A stretch of DNA of 64,000 nucleotides from an uncultured Clostridium sp. (GCA_902496665.1 CABVBU010000008.1:1-64000); one strand, 5' to 3'. Counted from the stretch's first letter, positions 8,176 through 17,047 are shown. The notes: generated from the letters alone by a model not told the origin. Program-made: numbers and translations.

Positions 8176-9024
8176 ATGCAGGGAAAATTATATTTATGCG
8201 CAACGCCTATCGGGAACTTGGATGATATTACGCTGCGGGTGTTAAATACGTTGAAAGAGGTGGATCTGATCGCTGCGGAGGACACGCGGCACAGCATCAA
8301 GCTCTTAAACCACTTTGACATCAAGACGCCGATGACCAGTTACCATGAGTTCAACAAGGTGGAAAAGGCGAGAGTTCTCGTTGAGAAGATGAAGGAAGGC
8401 ACGAATATCGCACTGATCACGGATGCCGGGACACCGGGAATCTCAGATCCGGGTGAGGAGCTTGTAAAGCAGTGCTACGAGGCCGGAATCGAGCTGACAT
8501 CGCTCCCGGGACCGGCGGCATGTATCACGGCGCTCACGATCTCCGGAATGGCGACGAGACGGTTCGCGTTTGAGGCATTTCTGCCGTCCGATAAGAAGGA
8601 AAAGCAGAGAATTCTGGAGGAATTAAAGTCCGAGACCCGGACGATCATCCTCTACGAGGCGCCGCATCGTCTGGTACGGACCTTGGAAGAGCTTCTTGAG
8701 GCGTTAGGGGACCGGAGGATCACGATCTGCCGGGAACTCACAAAGAAGTATGAGACGGCATTCCGGACCACGTTTCAGGGGGCGTTAGATCACTTTGAGA
8801 CGGAGGAACCGCGGGGCGAATGTGTTATCGTGATCGAAGGAAAGAGCCCGGAGGAGATCAAAAAAGAGAAAGAACAGACATGGGAAGCCATGTCGATCAC
8901 GGAACATATGGACATCTACCTGTCACAGGGAATCGAGAAGAAGGAAGCGATGAAGCTTGTGGCGAAGGACCGCGGGATCGGGAAGCGGGATGTGTACCAG
9001 ATGTTGTTGGAAGAGCAGGAATAG
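8176..9024 (+). CDS. rsmI: 16S rRNA (cytidine(1402)-2'-O)-methyltransferase
   Basis: A 282-residue tetrapyrrole-methylase-fold enzyme that 2'-O-methylates C1402 in the ribosomal decoding centre. The opening LYLCATPIGNLDDIT, the motif EDTRHS, the SAM-site motif DAGTPGISDPGEELV and the later ITICRELTKK are all present and the length is normal. The start is placed at MQGKL, eight bases after AGGAGGAAT. A 150-base gap separates it from the methyltransferase gene; the GIY-YIG gene (yazA) found here in Bacillus is absent. A clear terminator follows. Confidence 0.95.
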   Translation: MQGKLYLCATPIGNLDDITLRVLNTLKEVDLIAAEDTRHSIKLLNHFDIKTPMTSYHEFNKVEKARVLVEKMKEGTNIALITDAGTPGISDPGEELVKQCYEAGIELTSLPGPAACITALTISGMATRRFAFEAFLPSDKKEKQRILEELKSETRTIILYEAPHRLVRTLEELLEALGDRRITICRELTKKYETAFRTTFQGALDHFETEEPRGECVIVIEGKSPEEIKKEKEQTWEAMSITEHMDIYLSQGIEKKEAMKLVAKDRGIGKRDVYQMLLEEQE

Positions 9025-9036
9025 GGAATTCGATAA

Positions 9037-9090
9037 GAAGATGTGTCGCTGGTTATTGATCGTGATGACGGGTGGCACGTCTTCTTTTTT
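9037..9090 (+). terminator. Intrinsic terminator after rsmI
   Basis: GAAGATGTG (9037-9045) pairs with CACGTCTTC (9076-9084), with one G-T pair, followed by six T residues. It should end the housekeeping cluster transcript. Confidence 0.75.
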
Positions 9091-9171
9091 GTAAAAATCA
9101 CAGACAAATAACAAAAAAATAACAAAAAAATAACAAATATCTTAATAATACGGCGAGAAGACAAGTGTTGG

Positions 9172-9200
9172 TTGAAAATTTTGGGGATAAATGATATAAT
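9172..9200 (+). promoter_or_regulatory. SigA-type promoter of the small membrane protein gene
   Basis: TTGAAA (9172-9177) and TATAAT (9195-9200) are separated by 17 bases, an almost ideal vegetative promoter about 48 bases before the start codon at 9248. Confidence 0.8.
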
Positions 9201-9247
9201 TCAAGTAGATGAAACGGAAACATTCAGTATAATGGGAGGCGATTTAT

Positions 9248-9523
9248 ATGAAGAAAAAAAATTGGTTAGCATTATGTAACTTAGGCGTTTCAGTAGTGTT
9301 TTTATTATCGTTATATAGCTATACAAAGGGTATGAGAATGTTTTCGCTGGGATTAGCAATGGCACTTCTTATAGAAATAGGTATCAGAGGGTTTATTGAG
9401 CAGAAATTTGCGCAGGACGGCGCTGAGGCAAATGGAAATAAGATTTATCATGTATCTGAAATATTAAGATATGCCTGCGCTATTATTTTGGCAATAGCAG
9501 TGTGGCGCAATGGGGTTAAATGA
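9248..9523 (+). CDS. Small membrane protein of unknown function
   Basis: A 91-residue protein with three hydrophobic stretches (about residues 7-25, 32-48 and 72-87) joined by short polar loops, so a small integral membrane protein. I do not recognise a family. It has its own strong promoter, a GGGAGGCG ribosome binding site, and a terminator immediately downstream, so it is a single-gene unit. Local base composition is more AT-rich than its neighbours. Confidence 0.75.
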   Translation: MKKKNWLALCNLGVSVVFLLSLYSYTKGMRMFSLGLAMALLIEIGIRGFIEQKFAQDGAEANGNKIYHVSEILRYACAIILAIAVWRNGVK

Positions 9524-9548
9524 CAGTGATTAAATAATAGTTGTAATA

Positions 9549-9603
9549 TAAAATGCTCCTTTCTCCCAATTACAGGATTGTTTTGGGAGAAGGGAGCATT
9601 TTG
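9549..9603. terminator. Bidirectional terminator
   Basis: A stem of about 19 bp (around 9551-9569 with 9583-9602) is flanked by A-rich and T-rich sequence. It lies between converging genes and can serve both the small membrane protein gene and the AEC carrier gene. Confidence 0.85.
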
Positions 9604-9614
9604 TTGAAAAAAGT

Positions 9615-10550
9615 TTATAAACTTAGGCATACAAGAGGCAGTGTGATGATCGAGAACAGTGTCGTTATAAAGATCATGCCTGCAGCGTAGTCGCCGTCGG
9701 AGTGCTGGGTTTCGGCGATCATGGCGATGGAAGCCATGGAGGGGAGAGCACAGAGGACACTGAGAGTGACGGCGATGCTCTGGTCCAGGGACGGGATGCG
9801 GCTCATTGCTGCGTGAAAGGCGATTGGCAGCAGGATCATTTTTATGAGAACTGTCGCGTAGATCTCCTTACATTTTAAGTAATCCAGGAAATTGATATAG
9901 CAGAATACTCCGCCGAGATAGATCATTGCCAACGGGGATGCGGCGGCACCTGTCTTTGCCAGGGCATTTACCACTGCGGAGGGAAGTTTTATGCCGGTGA
10001 GGACAAGGAAAACGCCTGTGGTGATGGCGACGGTTGCCGGATTGATCATTTTTATCAGCCGCTTTGAGAGAGAAGCAGCAGTCTGGCTGTCCGGCGGGGA
10101 TGTCAGGTCTAATCCGATGGTCCAGAGTACAAGCTGGTCGATCACCGTGAATACAGCGATGTAGATTCCGCCCTGTTCCGGGTATAACGTGAGGATGATC
10201 GGAATCCCCATGAAGCCGCAATTCCCGAACATGCTGCAGGCGCGGTAAAGATTTCTGTGTTGTATATCCAGATGCAGCAATTTCGACAGTGCAGCTGTGA
10301 CCAGATAGAGAACCAGATAGAACACTGCAGTGAGCAGAAGGATCACTGTGGAGGAAAGAAACTGCTCTTTTGTTGCGCCGTTTATCGCGTTTGAAAAGAT
10401 CAGCAGAGGGAGCAGGATTTTTGTGACACACGAGGACAGGGCGCCTAATTTCTCACGGTTCAGCACATTTGTCTTGACGGCGATGATCCCGATCAGGAGA
10501 TACACCACGAAGACCTCAACCTGCTCCAGTACAATCGAAAAATAATTCAT
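9615..10550 (-). CDS. AEC (auxin efflux carrier) family transporter
   Basis: A 311-residue integral membrane protein with about ten predicted transmembrane helices, of the AEC family of malonate, malate or other organic anion carriers. It has the usual layout of two helical halves separated by a polar loop (near residues 150-175 here). The motif FGNCGFMGIPI in the first half is typical. The start MNYFS is supported by GGAGGTG upstream; the longer frame would begin within the leader. It is a single gene on the minus strand. Substrate and direction cannot be deduced. Confidence 0.85.
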   Translation of the reverse strand: MNYFSIVLEQVEVFVVYLLIGIIAVKTNVLNREKLGALSSCVTKILLPLLIFSNAINGATKEQFLSSTVILLLTAVFYLVLYLVTAALSKLLHLDIQHRNLYRACSMFGNCGFMGIPIILTLYPEQGGIYIAVFTVIDQLVLWTIGLDLTSPPDSQTAASLSKRLIKMINPATVAITTGVFLVLTGIKLPSAVVNALAKTGAAASPLAMIYLGGVFCYINFLDYLKCKEIYATVLIKMILLPIAFHAAMSRIPSLDQSIAVTLSVLCALPSMASIAMIAETQHSDGDYAAGMIFITTLFSIITLPLVCLSL

Positions 10551-10879
10551 TACAGCACCTCCAGGCGGACAGGGGGATAGGGGTGTCCGGCCTTTGCAAT
10601 ATGATTCATTCATTTAGAAGTTTATCTTCATAGAATTCAATTTTATTATAGAGGTATTGTTGAAAGATTTCTATCATTAAAAGAAATATATTGATATTTG
10701 TTGTGGCGATGGTACATATGATGCGGGGAAAATCTTCATCGGCAACAGAAAAATGTCCATCATTCCGGGTGAAAATGACGGAGATAACGATGAAATGAAG
10801 GAATTAATCGAACATAGCAAAAAAATGACTTCCGGTACTTAGGAAATCCGGAAGTCATTTTTTGCTATGTTCTTTTATT
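10551..10879. other. Intergenic region with an orphan reading frame
   Basis: The 329 bases between two minus-strand genes contain the long hairpin described separately and, on the plus strand, an open stretch from about 10682 to 10842 without a start codon or ribosome binding site. It could be a gene remnant. I recognise no family, so no gene is called. Confidence 0.4.
10810..10872. terminator. Long hairpin terminator downstream of the ECF S component gene
   Basis: Arms of about 26 bases (10810-10835 and 10848-10872) are complementary with a single bulge, around a 12-base loop. Inner A and T runs flank the stem, so it can act as a terminator, most clearly for the minus-strand gene ending at 10880. 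Confidence 0.75.
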
Positions 10880-11407
10880 TTACGCGAATTTTGCTTTTAA
10901 TGTTCTGATCGCCGGAGACTGTACGAGGATCGTGTAGGCTACGCTGCCGAGGACGATTCCTGCGAGAGTCTGCATGGACAGGGTGAACATTTCGCCGAAA
11001 GCAACAACGGTGCCGTAGAGCGGAATCTTTACTAAGGTGTAGCCGACAATATGGGCGATGCCGCCTACGATAACGCCGACAAGCCAGGAATATTTAAAAT
11101 TCGGAAGAAGCTTGTAGGCAATAGTTCCTGCGATAAATGCCCAGAGTCCTTTTAATACCATGGTCGGGAGTACCCATACCGCGTAGCCGCCGAGAAAATC
11201 GGAGAGACCTGCGCCGATGGCACCGGCAAGGACGCCGCGTCTTGTGCCGAATAAGCAGACGGTCAGGATGATCATGCAGTCGCCAAGGTGGGTGTAGCCG
11301 AAGGCGGAAGGAATTTTAAAGAAATAGGTTCCGACAAATACCAGAGCGCTCATTAAGCCGATGATGGAGATGTCGAGGGTGGTGTCCTGGGATGAGTGAT
11401 TTTTCAT
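10880..11407 (-). CDS. ECF transporter S component (vitamin uptake)
   Basis: A 175-residue membrane protein with about six helices, resembling substrate-binding S components of energy-coupling factor transporters. The region IPSAFGYTHLGDC followed by a hydrophobic helix and the GAGLSDFLGGY segment are typical of one S-component group whose members are predicted to bind pyridoxine, hydroxymethylpyrimidine or similar precursors. No energising EcfA or EcfT gene is present in the window, so it probably shares a common ECF module encoded elsewhere. AAGGAGG lies eight bases before the ATG. The substrate is unknown; no recognisable riboswitch precedes it. Confidence 0.8.
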   Translation of the reverse strand: MKNHSSQDTTLDISIIGLMSALVFVGTYFFKIPSAFGYTHLGDCMIILTVCLFGTRRGVLAGAIGAGLSDFLGGYAVWVLPTMVLKGLWAFIAGTIAYKLLPNFKYSWLVGVIVGGIAHIVGYTLVKIPLYGTVVAFGEMFTLSMQTLAGIVLGSVAYTILVQSPAIRTLKAKFA

Positions 11408-11618
11408 GGGGGTGTCCTCCTTGAATACAATAATTTCAAATTTTTAATAAATTTAAACAATTCAAACACATACAACAAAATCCTGTAATATGCAGATGAA
11501 AAACTTTTGGCAGGCTTGAATGAAAACGATTTTGCTTTTCGAAGTCGAAATTTCAGTGACACAATTTAAAAAACTGCTGTAACATTTACCCCTGTTTCTG
11601 CAGTGGATACAAAAACTT

Positions 11619-12377
11619 CTATTTTAATCCCATAAATTTCGCTGCGTTGTTGTAGAAGATATTCTCCAGTCCTTCGTCATCCACGCCGCATGCCATGATC
11701 TTCTGGATTTCAACAGTCGGGGCATGGAACGGGGAGTCGATGCCGAACATGACTTTCTCGTGGCCGACGGTATTGTAGGCGTTGGCGATCTGGACACTCA
11801 TGGAGGTTCCGGAGGTTTCAAGCCAGATATTATCATATTTTCTTGCCATGGTGATCGCCGCGTCGACGTAAACACCGTGAGCATGTCCCATATGGATCAT
11901 GACGATCGGGAGGTGCGGATGGCGTTCGGCCAGAAGTCCGATCTGCCACGGAAGGGAGAACGGCGGATGACCGGAATGGATAAATAACGGTTTTCCGTAT
12001 TTCTCACAGATCTCAGCCACCGGATCCACGCACGGATCATCGGCACAGTAGCCGTCAAAGAGGGACTGGAGCTTCGCACCGGCGAAATGTTCGTCGCGGA
12101 TGTAGTGCTCTAGGGCGTCATAAGCCGGTTTTCCCTCGGCGCAGTTGATCCACATGAGCGGGATGATCTTATCAGGGTGAGCCTTGAAGGCAGCAACAGT
12201 CTCTTCATTTGTGTGCGGACCGTCGGAACAGAGGATCGTCTTTTCGATATTGAATTCTTCCATCTGTTTTAAGAGAAGGTCTGCATTAAAGTGGATATTG
12301 AACGGACTGCCGAATGTGCCGATATGGCTGTGGGCATCGATCTTTTTAAATTTGCTGAAATCGCTTGTAATACTCAT
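11619..12377 (-). CDS. Amidohydrolase-family TIM-barrel hydrolase
   Basis: A 252-residue amidohydrolase 2 (PF04909-type) protein. The metal-binding motif DAHSHIG lies near residue 15, LFIHSGH near the middle, HMGHAHG further on, and GIDSPFH near the C-terminus gives the expected acidic metal ligand. Such enzymes are hydrolases or decarboxylases of cyclic or aromatic substrates; the substrate here is unknown. The start MSITSD follows AAGGAGCG. It is a single minus-strand gene, divergent from the fatty acid operon. Confidence 0.85.
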   Translation of the reverse strand: MSITSDFSKFKKIDAHSHIGTFGSPFNIHFNADLLLKQMEEFNIEKTILCSDGPHTNEETVAAFKAHPDKIIPLMWINCAEGKPAYDALEHYIRDEHFAGAKLQSLFDGYCADDPCVDPVAEICEKYGKPLFIHSGHPPFSLPWQIGLLAERHPHLPIVMIHMGHAHGVYVDAAITMARKYDNIWLETSGTSMSVQIANAYNTVGHEKVMFGIDSPFHAPTVEIQKIMACGVDDEGLENIFYNNAAKFMGLK

Positions 12378-12696
12378 AATATCGCTCCTTTTAATAAGGT
12401 ATTGACGGTAAACTTTCGCATGTGGTAGATATGTGACTATCATATAGGAAACGTGGCTCTGCTGAAATATCCAATTTTAAATAATTTGACCAGTCCAGGC
12501 AAATACAGAATTTTGATAAGTTAAAAGAAGTATTAACTCTCTGAGCAGCACTGGAACAAGTAGTGTATTTAAATATAAGATAAATCCGCTGAATTAAATT
12601 GTACACAGACAGTACCTTAAGCTTTAGATTTTGGAAATAGTGGAGTTGGAAAAATGGGGACAGGCAGCGGAGCGGGCATGAAAAATAAAAATCCAC

Positions 12697-12725
12697 TTGA
12701 CAAAACAGCAGACATCTATTACCAT
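12697..12725 (+). promoter_or_regulatory. Promoter of the fab operon
   Basis: A consensus -35 box TTGACA (12697-12702) and a -10 box TACCAT (12720-12725) are spaced 17 bases apart. Transcription should start near 12732, inside the FabT-like palindromes. Confidence 0.75.
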
Positions 12726-12730
12726 TAGAA

Positions 12731-12761
12731 TCAAACATTTTGAATATCAAACTATTTGAAA
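12731..12761 (+). promoter_or_regulatory. FabT-like operator array
   Basis: TTTGA-ATA-TCAAA (12739-12751) has the arms of the streptococcal FabT box. It is flanked by two further copies in overlapping arrangement: TCAAA at 12731 and TTTGA at 12755. The array covers the predicted transcription start, suiting repression by the FabT-type regulator encoded at 51557-52018. Confidence 0.65.
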
Positions 12762-12819
12762 TTAAAAACTACTGCGGGGAAGAATTTCTTCGCATCAATG
12801 AAATGGCAGGATTTAGAAG

Positions 12820-13785
12820 ATGATGACAGCCAGAATTGCTGGAATCGGCGCGTATGTGCCAGAGAATTTGATTACGAACGACGATCTGGCGAAGATCGTG
12901 GATACGAATGACGAGTGGATCCGGACGCGGACCGGGATCCGGGAACGCCGGATCTCCTCCGGAGAGGGAACGCGCCATCTGGCGGCGAAGGCGGCTGAAC
13001 GGGCGCTTGCGGCAGCGGGAGTTGCCCCGGAAGAACTGGATATCATCATTCTTGGGACTTCGTCCCCGGACCGGAATTATCCCAGCGATGCCTGTAGTGT
13101 TCAGGCAGCCATCGGGGCAGTGAATGCAGTTGCCTTCGATATCTCGGCGGCATGTGCGGGATTTATTTTCGCCATGAACATCGTGGAAGGATTTTTTAAA
13201 GCCGGGATCTACAAGACGGCGCTGATCATCGGGGCGGAAACGCTCAGCAAGGTGACAGACTGGAGCGACCGCGGAACCTGCGTTCTCTTCGGGGACGGAG
13301 CCGGGGCAGCTGTTTTAAAGGCGGAAGAGACCGGAATCATCGACATGATGATGGGGGCAGACGGAACGAAGGGTGATGTCCTCGCCTGTACATCCAGAAC
13401 CGTTGGAAACTTCCTCACAGGGACAAAGCCGGAGCTCGGGTTCATGACCATGGACGGACAGGAGGTCTTCAAGTTCGCGGTGCGGAAGGTGCCGGAGAGC
13501 GTCCTGGAGCTTCTTAACCGGACAGGGACAAAAAAGGAAGATATTAAATATTATGTCCTCCACCAGGCAAACGAGCGGATCATCGAGGCGGCGGCCAGAC
13601 GGTTGAAGGAACCGATGGAGAAATTCCCGATGACTATCGACCAGTTTGGAAATACATCCACGGCGTCGATCCCGTTGCTGTTAAATGACATGATCCAGAA
13701 GGACATGCTGAAGCGGGGCGACAAGATCATCATGTCAGGCTTTGGAGCCGGAATGACATGGGGAGCGGTCCTCATGGAGTGGTAA
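12820..13785 (+). CDS. fabH: 3-oxoacyl-ACP synthase III (KAS III)
   Basis: A 321-residue condensing enzyme that starts fatty acid synthesis by joining acetyl-CoA or another short acyl-CoA to malonyl-ACP. The catalytic triad is intact: Cys112 in AACAGF, His248 in VLHQAN and Asn278 in FGNTS. It is the first gene of the fab operon, behind the FabT-like operator. Two consecutive ATG codons open the frame; an AGGA element lies about ten bases upstream. Primer preference (straight or branched) cannot be told from the sequence. Confidence 0.96.
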   Translation: MMTARIAGIGAYVPENLITNDDLAKIVDTNDEWIRTRTGIRERRISSGEGTRHLAAKAAERALAAAGVAPEELDIIILGTSSPDRNYPSDACSVQAAIGAVNAVAFDISAACAGFIFAMNIVEGFFKAGIYKTALIIGAETLSKVTDWSDRGTCVLFGDGAGAAVLKAEETGIIDMMMGADGTKGDVLACTSRTVGNFLTGTKPELGFMTMDGQEVFKFAVRKVPESVLELLNRTGTKKEDIKYYVLHQANERIIEAAARRLKEPMEKFPMTIDQFGNTSTASIPLLLNDMIQKDMLKRGDKIIMSGFGAGMTWGAVLMEW

Positions 13786-13910
13786 AGGCCACTGTGGACA
13801 GAAAATAAAAAGTTATGATTTGCCCGCACTGCAAAAAGTAACATGAAAAGCTAAAAATTCAAAAAATATATAAAATATCAAAAATAAGAACATTTAAAGG
13901 AGATCAAATC

Positions 13911-14144
13911 ATGTTAGAAAAAATGAAAGAAATCATCGCAGAGCAGTTAAGCACAGACGCAGACGGCATCACAGAGGCAACTTCCTTCAAGGATGACCTT
14001 GGTGCAGATTCCCTTGACTTATTTGAGCTTGTTATGGCTCTTGAGGATGAGTATTCCGTAGAGATCCCGGCTGAGGACCTTCAGAACCTCGCAACGGTCG
14101 GCGATGTTATGAAGTACTTAAAAGATAAAGGTGTTGAGGAATAA
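13911..14144 (+). CDS. acpP: Acyl carrier protein
   Basis: A 77-residue acidic protein carrying the growing acyl chain on phosphopantetheine attached to Ser34 in the motif GADSLDLFEL. The four-helix ACP pattern and normal length leave little doubt. AAAGGAG lies eight bases before the ATG. It sits between fabH and fabK with gaps of more than 100 bases on both sides; the downstream gap contains a perfect hairpin that may adjust expression of this abundantly needed protein relative to the enzymes behind it. Confidence 0.97.
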   Translation: MLEKMKEIIAEQLSTDADGITEATSFKDDLGADSLDLFELVMALEDEYSVEIPAEDLQNLATVGDVMKYLKDKGVEE

Positions 14145-14166
14145 TCAAACCGAATAAACCAGAGTC

Positions 14167-14189
14167 AAAACGCGTCTATGACGCGTTTT
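14167..14189 (+). repeat. Perfect hairpin between acpP and fabK
   Basis: AAAACGCGTC (14167-14176) and GACGCGTTTT (14180-14189) form a perfect 10-bp stem with a three-base loop, 23 bases after acpP. It could act as a partial terminator or an mRNA processing and stability signal. Confidence 0.6.
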
Positions 14190-14252
14190 ACTGATATAGA
14201 GATAATTCCGGGCAATACCCGACAGATAGATTTCAGGAAGTGAGAGCAAAAA

Positions 14253-15185
14253 ATGAAGACAAGAATTACAGAAATGCTGGGAATTGAATATCCGATCATT
14301 CAGGGCGGTATGGCCTGGGTCGCTGAGCATCATCTTGCTGCCGCTGTTTCCGAGGCGGGAGGTCTTGGTCTCATCGGCGGCGCAAATGCACCGGGAGAGG
14401 TAGTCCGTGAGGAGATCCGCAAGGCGAAAGCGCTTACGAAGAAACCGTTCGGTGTCAATGTGATGTTAATGAGTCCGTATGCGGATGATGTGGCGAAGGT
14501 GGTTGTTGAAGAGGGCGTGAAGGTCGTTACGACAGGAGCCGGAAATCCTGCAAAGTACATGAAGATGTGGAAGGAAGCAGGAATCATCGTAATCCCGGTC
14601 GTTGCTTCTGTGGCTCTTGCGAAGCTTATGGAGCGCGGCGGCGCTGATGCTGTCGTTGCTGAGGGAACCGAATCCGGCGGACATATCGGTGAGGCGACCA
14701 CCATGACTCTCGTTCCGCAGGTCGTTGACGCGGTATCTATCCCGGTTATCGCGGCAGGCGGCATCGGCGATGGAAGAGGCATCGCGGCGGCCTTCATGCT
14801 GGGCGCTGAGGCAGTCCAGATGGGAACAAGATTTGTTGTCGCAAAGGAATCCATCGTTCATGAAAATTATAAACAGAGGATCATTAAAGCAAAAGATATC
14901 GATTCCGCGGTGACAGGAAGAACCCACGGACATCCGGTCCGCTGTCTGAGAAACCAGATGACGAGAGAGTACAACCGTCTTGAGGCAGAAGGAAAATCCT
15001 TTGAGGAGCTTGAGTATCTGACACTTGGAACCCTCAGAAAAGCCGTTCAGGAAGGCGATACCACAAACGGAACCGTCATGGCAGGTCAGATCGCAGGTCT
15101 TGTAACGAAAGAGCAGACATGTAAGGAAATGATCGATGAGATGATGGAACAGGCAGATAAGCTGCTTGGCGGATGTCAGAAATAA
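14253..15185 (+). CDS. fabK: Enoyl-ACP reductase II (FMN-dependent)
   Basis: A 310-residue TIM-barrel flavoprotein of the FabK/nitronate monooxygenase superfamily, catalysing the last step of each elongation cycle. Visible features are the N-terminal IIQGGMAWVA, ESGGHIGE, and the FMN phosphate-binding region AAGGIGDGRGIAAAF. Its place in the operon, in the usual fabK-fabD-fabG-fabF order, supports FabK rather than a nitroalkane oxidase. No FabI or FabL is present in the window. The GGAAGTGAG ribosome binding site fits the ATG used. Confidence 0.94.
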   Translation: MKTRITEMLGIEYPIIQGGMAWVAEHHLAAAVSEAGGLGLIGGANAPGEVVREEIRKAKALTKKPFGVNVMLMSPYADDVAKVVVEEGVKVVTTGAGNPAKYMKMWKEAGIIVIPVVASVALAKLMERGGADAVVAEGTESGGHIGEATTMTLVPQVVDAVSIPVIAAGGIGDGRGIAAAFMLGAEAVQMGTRFVVAKESIVHENYKQRIIKAKDIDSAVTGRTHGHPVRCLRNQMTREYNRLEAEGKSFEELEYLTLGTLRKAVQEGDTTNGTVMAGQIAGLVTKEQTCKEMIDEMMEQADKLLGGCQK

Positions 15186-15193
15186 GGAGAATC

Positions 15194-16102
15194 ATGGGAA
15201 AGACAGCATTTATTTTTCCGGGACAGGGCGCGCAGGTATGCGGCATGGGCCAGGATTTTTATGAAAATTCGGAGACGGCAAAGGCAGTATTTGACCGTGC
15301 GACGGAGCTTTTAGGCTTTTCCGTTCCGGAGTTATGTTTTGAGAAAAATGACCGTCTGGACATCACGGAGTATACGCAGGCGGCAATGGTGACCACGAGC
15401 GTTGCCATGATGAAGGTTATGGAGGAGCGGGGCATCCATGCGGATGTGGCGGCTGGCTTAAGCCTTGGCGAGTACTGCGCACTGGTGGCAGCAGGCGTTA
15501 TGACGGCGGATGACGCGATCCGCACGGTCCGGGAGAGAGGAATCCTCATGCAGGAGGCAGTTCCGGCGGGAGTCGGCGGAATGAGTGCTGTCCTCGGCAT
15601 GACGGCAGATGAGATCAATGCCGTTGTGGACGAGATCCCGAACGTGCAGGTCGCAAACTACAACTGCCCGGGCCAGATCGTGATCTCCGGTCTCAAGGAG
15701 GCGGTGGAGATTGCGGCGGTGAAGTTAAAAGAGGCGGGCGCAAGACGCGTGATTCCGCTCAATGTAAGCGGTCCGTTCCACTCCTACCTTTTAGAGGAGG
15801 CTGGGGAGAAGCTTGGAAAGTTCCTGGAAAATGTCCCGGTATCCGAGCCAAAGATCCCGTATGTGGCGAACGTGACAGCCGCTTACGTGACAAAGGCGGA
15901 GGATGTAAAGCCGCTCTTAACACGCCAGGTATCTTCTTCTGTCAGATGGCAGCAGAGCGTGGAGACAATGTTGGCGGACGGTGTTGACCGGTTTATCGAG
16001 ATTGGACCGGGAAAGACGTTAGCTGGATTTATCAGAAAGATCAACAGGGAAGTGACAGTCATCAATATCGAGAAATTTGAGGACCTGGAGAAGCTGAACT
16101 GA
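15194..16102 (+). CDS. fabD: Malonyl-CoA:ACP transacylase
   Basis: A 302-residue acyltransferase moving malonyl groups from CoA to ACP. The nucleophile elbow GLSLGEY carries Ser90, and the catalytic His196 lies in VSGPFHSY; FPGQGAQ opens the protein as usual. The start MGKTAF is supported by AAGGAG seven bases upstream, eight bases after fabK; the longer frame would start inside fabK. Co-transcribed with its neighbours. Confidence 0.96.
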   Translation: MGKTAFIFPGQGAQVCGMGQDFYENSETAKAVFDRATELLGFSVPELCFEKNDRLDITEYTQAAMVTTSVAMMKVMEERGIHADVAAGLSLGEYCALVAAGVMTADDAIRTVRERGILMQEAVPAGVGGMSAVLGMTADEINAVVDEIPNVQVANYNCPGQIVISGLKEAVEIAAVKLKEAGARRVIPLNVSGPFHSYLLEEAGEKLGKFLENVPVSEPKIPYVANVTAAYVTKAEDVKPLLTRQVSSSVRWQQSVETMLADGVDRFIEIGPGKTLAGFIRKINREVTVINIEKFEDLEKLN

Positions 16103-16156
16103 GTGATCGAAAGAGAAAATTGTTCAAAAAATCTGCACAATAATAATTTTTAAGTG

Positions 16157-16186
16157 TTGAGGAAATGTCGTAAGGCAAAGTATAAT
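16157..16186 (+). promoter_or_regulatory. Possible internal promoter before fabG
   Basis: TTGAGG (16157-16162) and a perfect TATAAT (16181-16186) are spaced 18 bases apart in the 200-base fabD-fabG gap. It could provide a second transcript for the distal part of the operon. Confidence 0.5.
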
Positions 16187-16303
16187 TCGAAAATTGAATT
16201 AAATTGCACGAAGGAAAAGACAAAAAGAACAATTTAAAATTAGTAAATAATGTCGTCAGAGACAAAAACCTGGCGGCTGACTGATAGAAACACGGAGGGA
16301 AAC

Positions 16304-17047
16304 ATGAATTTAACAGGGAAGGTTACTCTTGTGACAGGCGCAAGCCGCGGAATCGGCCGTCAGATCGCTCTGACACTGGCCGGATACGGCGCGACCGTCA
16401 TCGTCAACTATAACGGTTCCGCAGCAAAGGCAGAGGAAGTCGTAAACGAGATCACAGCAAACGGCGGAATGGCGGAGAGCATGCAGTGCAGCATCAGTGA
16501 TTTTGAGAAATCCAAAGAAATGATCGATGGGATCGTAAAGAAATACGGCCGTCTCGATATTCTTGTGAACAACGCAGGAATCACAAAAGACAACCTGATC
16601 ATGAAGATGTCCGAGGACGATTTTGACGCAGTTATTGCCACAAACTTAAAGGGTGCGTTCAACTGCATCAAGCATGTTTCCCGCCAGATGTTAAAGCAGA
16701 GAGGCGGACGGATCATCAATATCTCCTCCGTTTCCGGAGTGATGGGAAATGCAGGACAGGCAAACTACTGCGCATCCAAGGCCGGCATCATCGGACTCAC
16801 AAAATCCGTTGCGAGAGAGCTTGGAAGCCGCGGGATCACAGCAAATGCAGTCGCGCCGGGATTTATCCGTACGGAGATGACAGATGTGCTTCCGGAGGAC
16901 GTAAAGAAGGCTATGGGTGAGCAGATCCCGTTAAAGCGTTTTGGTGAGACGAAGGACATTGCGGAGGCAGTCGCATTCCTCGCTTCCGATGAGGCAGCTT
17001 ATATTACCGGCCAGGTCCTTCAGGTAGACGGCGGCATGGCGATGTAA
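16304..17047 (+). CDS. fabG: 3-oxoacyl-ACP reductase
   Basis: A 247-residue short-chain dehydrogenase reducing 3-oxoacyl-ACP with NADPH. The cofactor motif TGASRGIG lies at residues 11-18, NNAG at 89-92, and the catalytic residues Ser141/142, Tyr155 and Lys159 are present in ISSVSG and YCASK. The start MNLTGK follows GGAGGG; the frame open upstream is not conserved and lacks a ribosome binding site. A possible promoter precedes it. Confidence 0.96.
   Translation: MNLTGKVTLVTGASRGIGRQIALTLAGYGATVIVNYNGSAAKAEEVVNEITANGGMAESMQCSISDFEKSKEMIDGIVKKYGRLDILVNNAGITKDNLIMKMSEDDFDAVIATNLKGAFNCIKHVSRQMLKQRGGRIINISSVSGVMGNAGQANYCASKAGIIGLTKSVARELGSRGITANAVAPGFIRTEMTDVLPEDVKKAMGEQIPLKRFGETKDIAEAVAFLASDEAAYITGQVLQVDGGMAM

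Larger units (their letters stand above)
12378..12819. other. Regulatory region of the fatty acid synthesis operon
   Basis: A 442-base gap between the divergent amidohydrolase and fabH genes. The right half holds the promoter and FabT-like operator annotated separately, giving a fabH leader of about 90 bases. The left half is AT-rich and shows no convincing gene or RNA. Confidence 0.6.

Noticed and set aside
7263..8324. A 353-codon minus-strand open frame over yabB and the start of rsmI
   Set aside because: It lies opposite conserved genes, matches nothing recognisable and has shadow-type composition.
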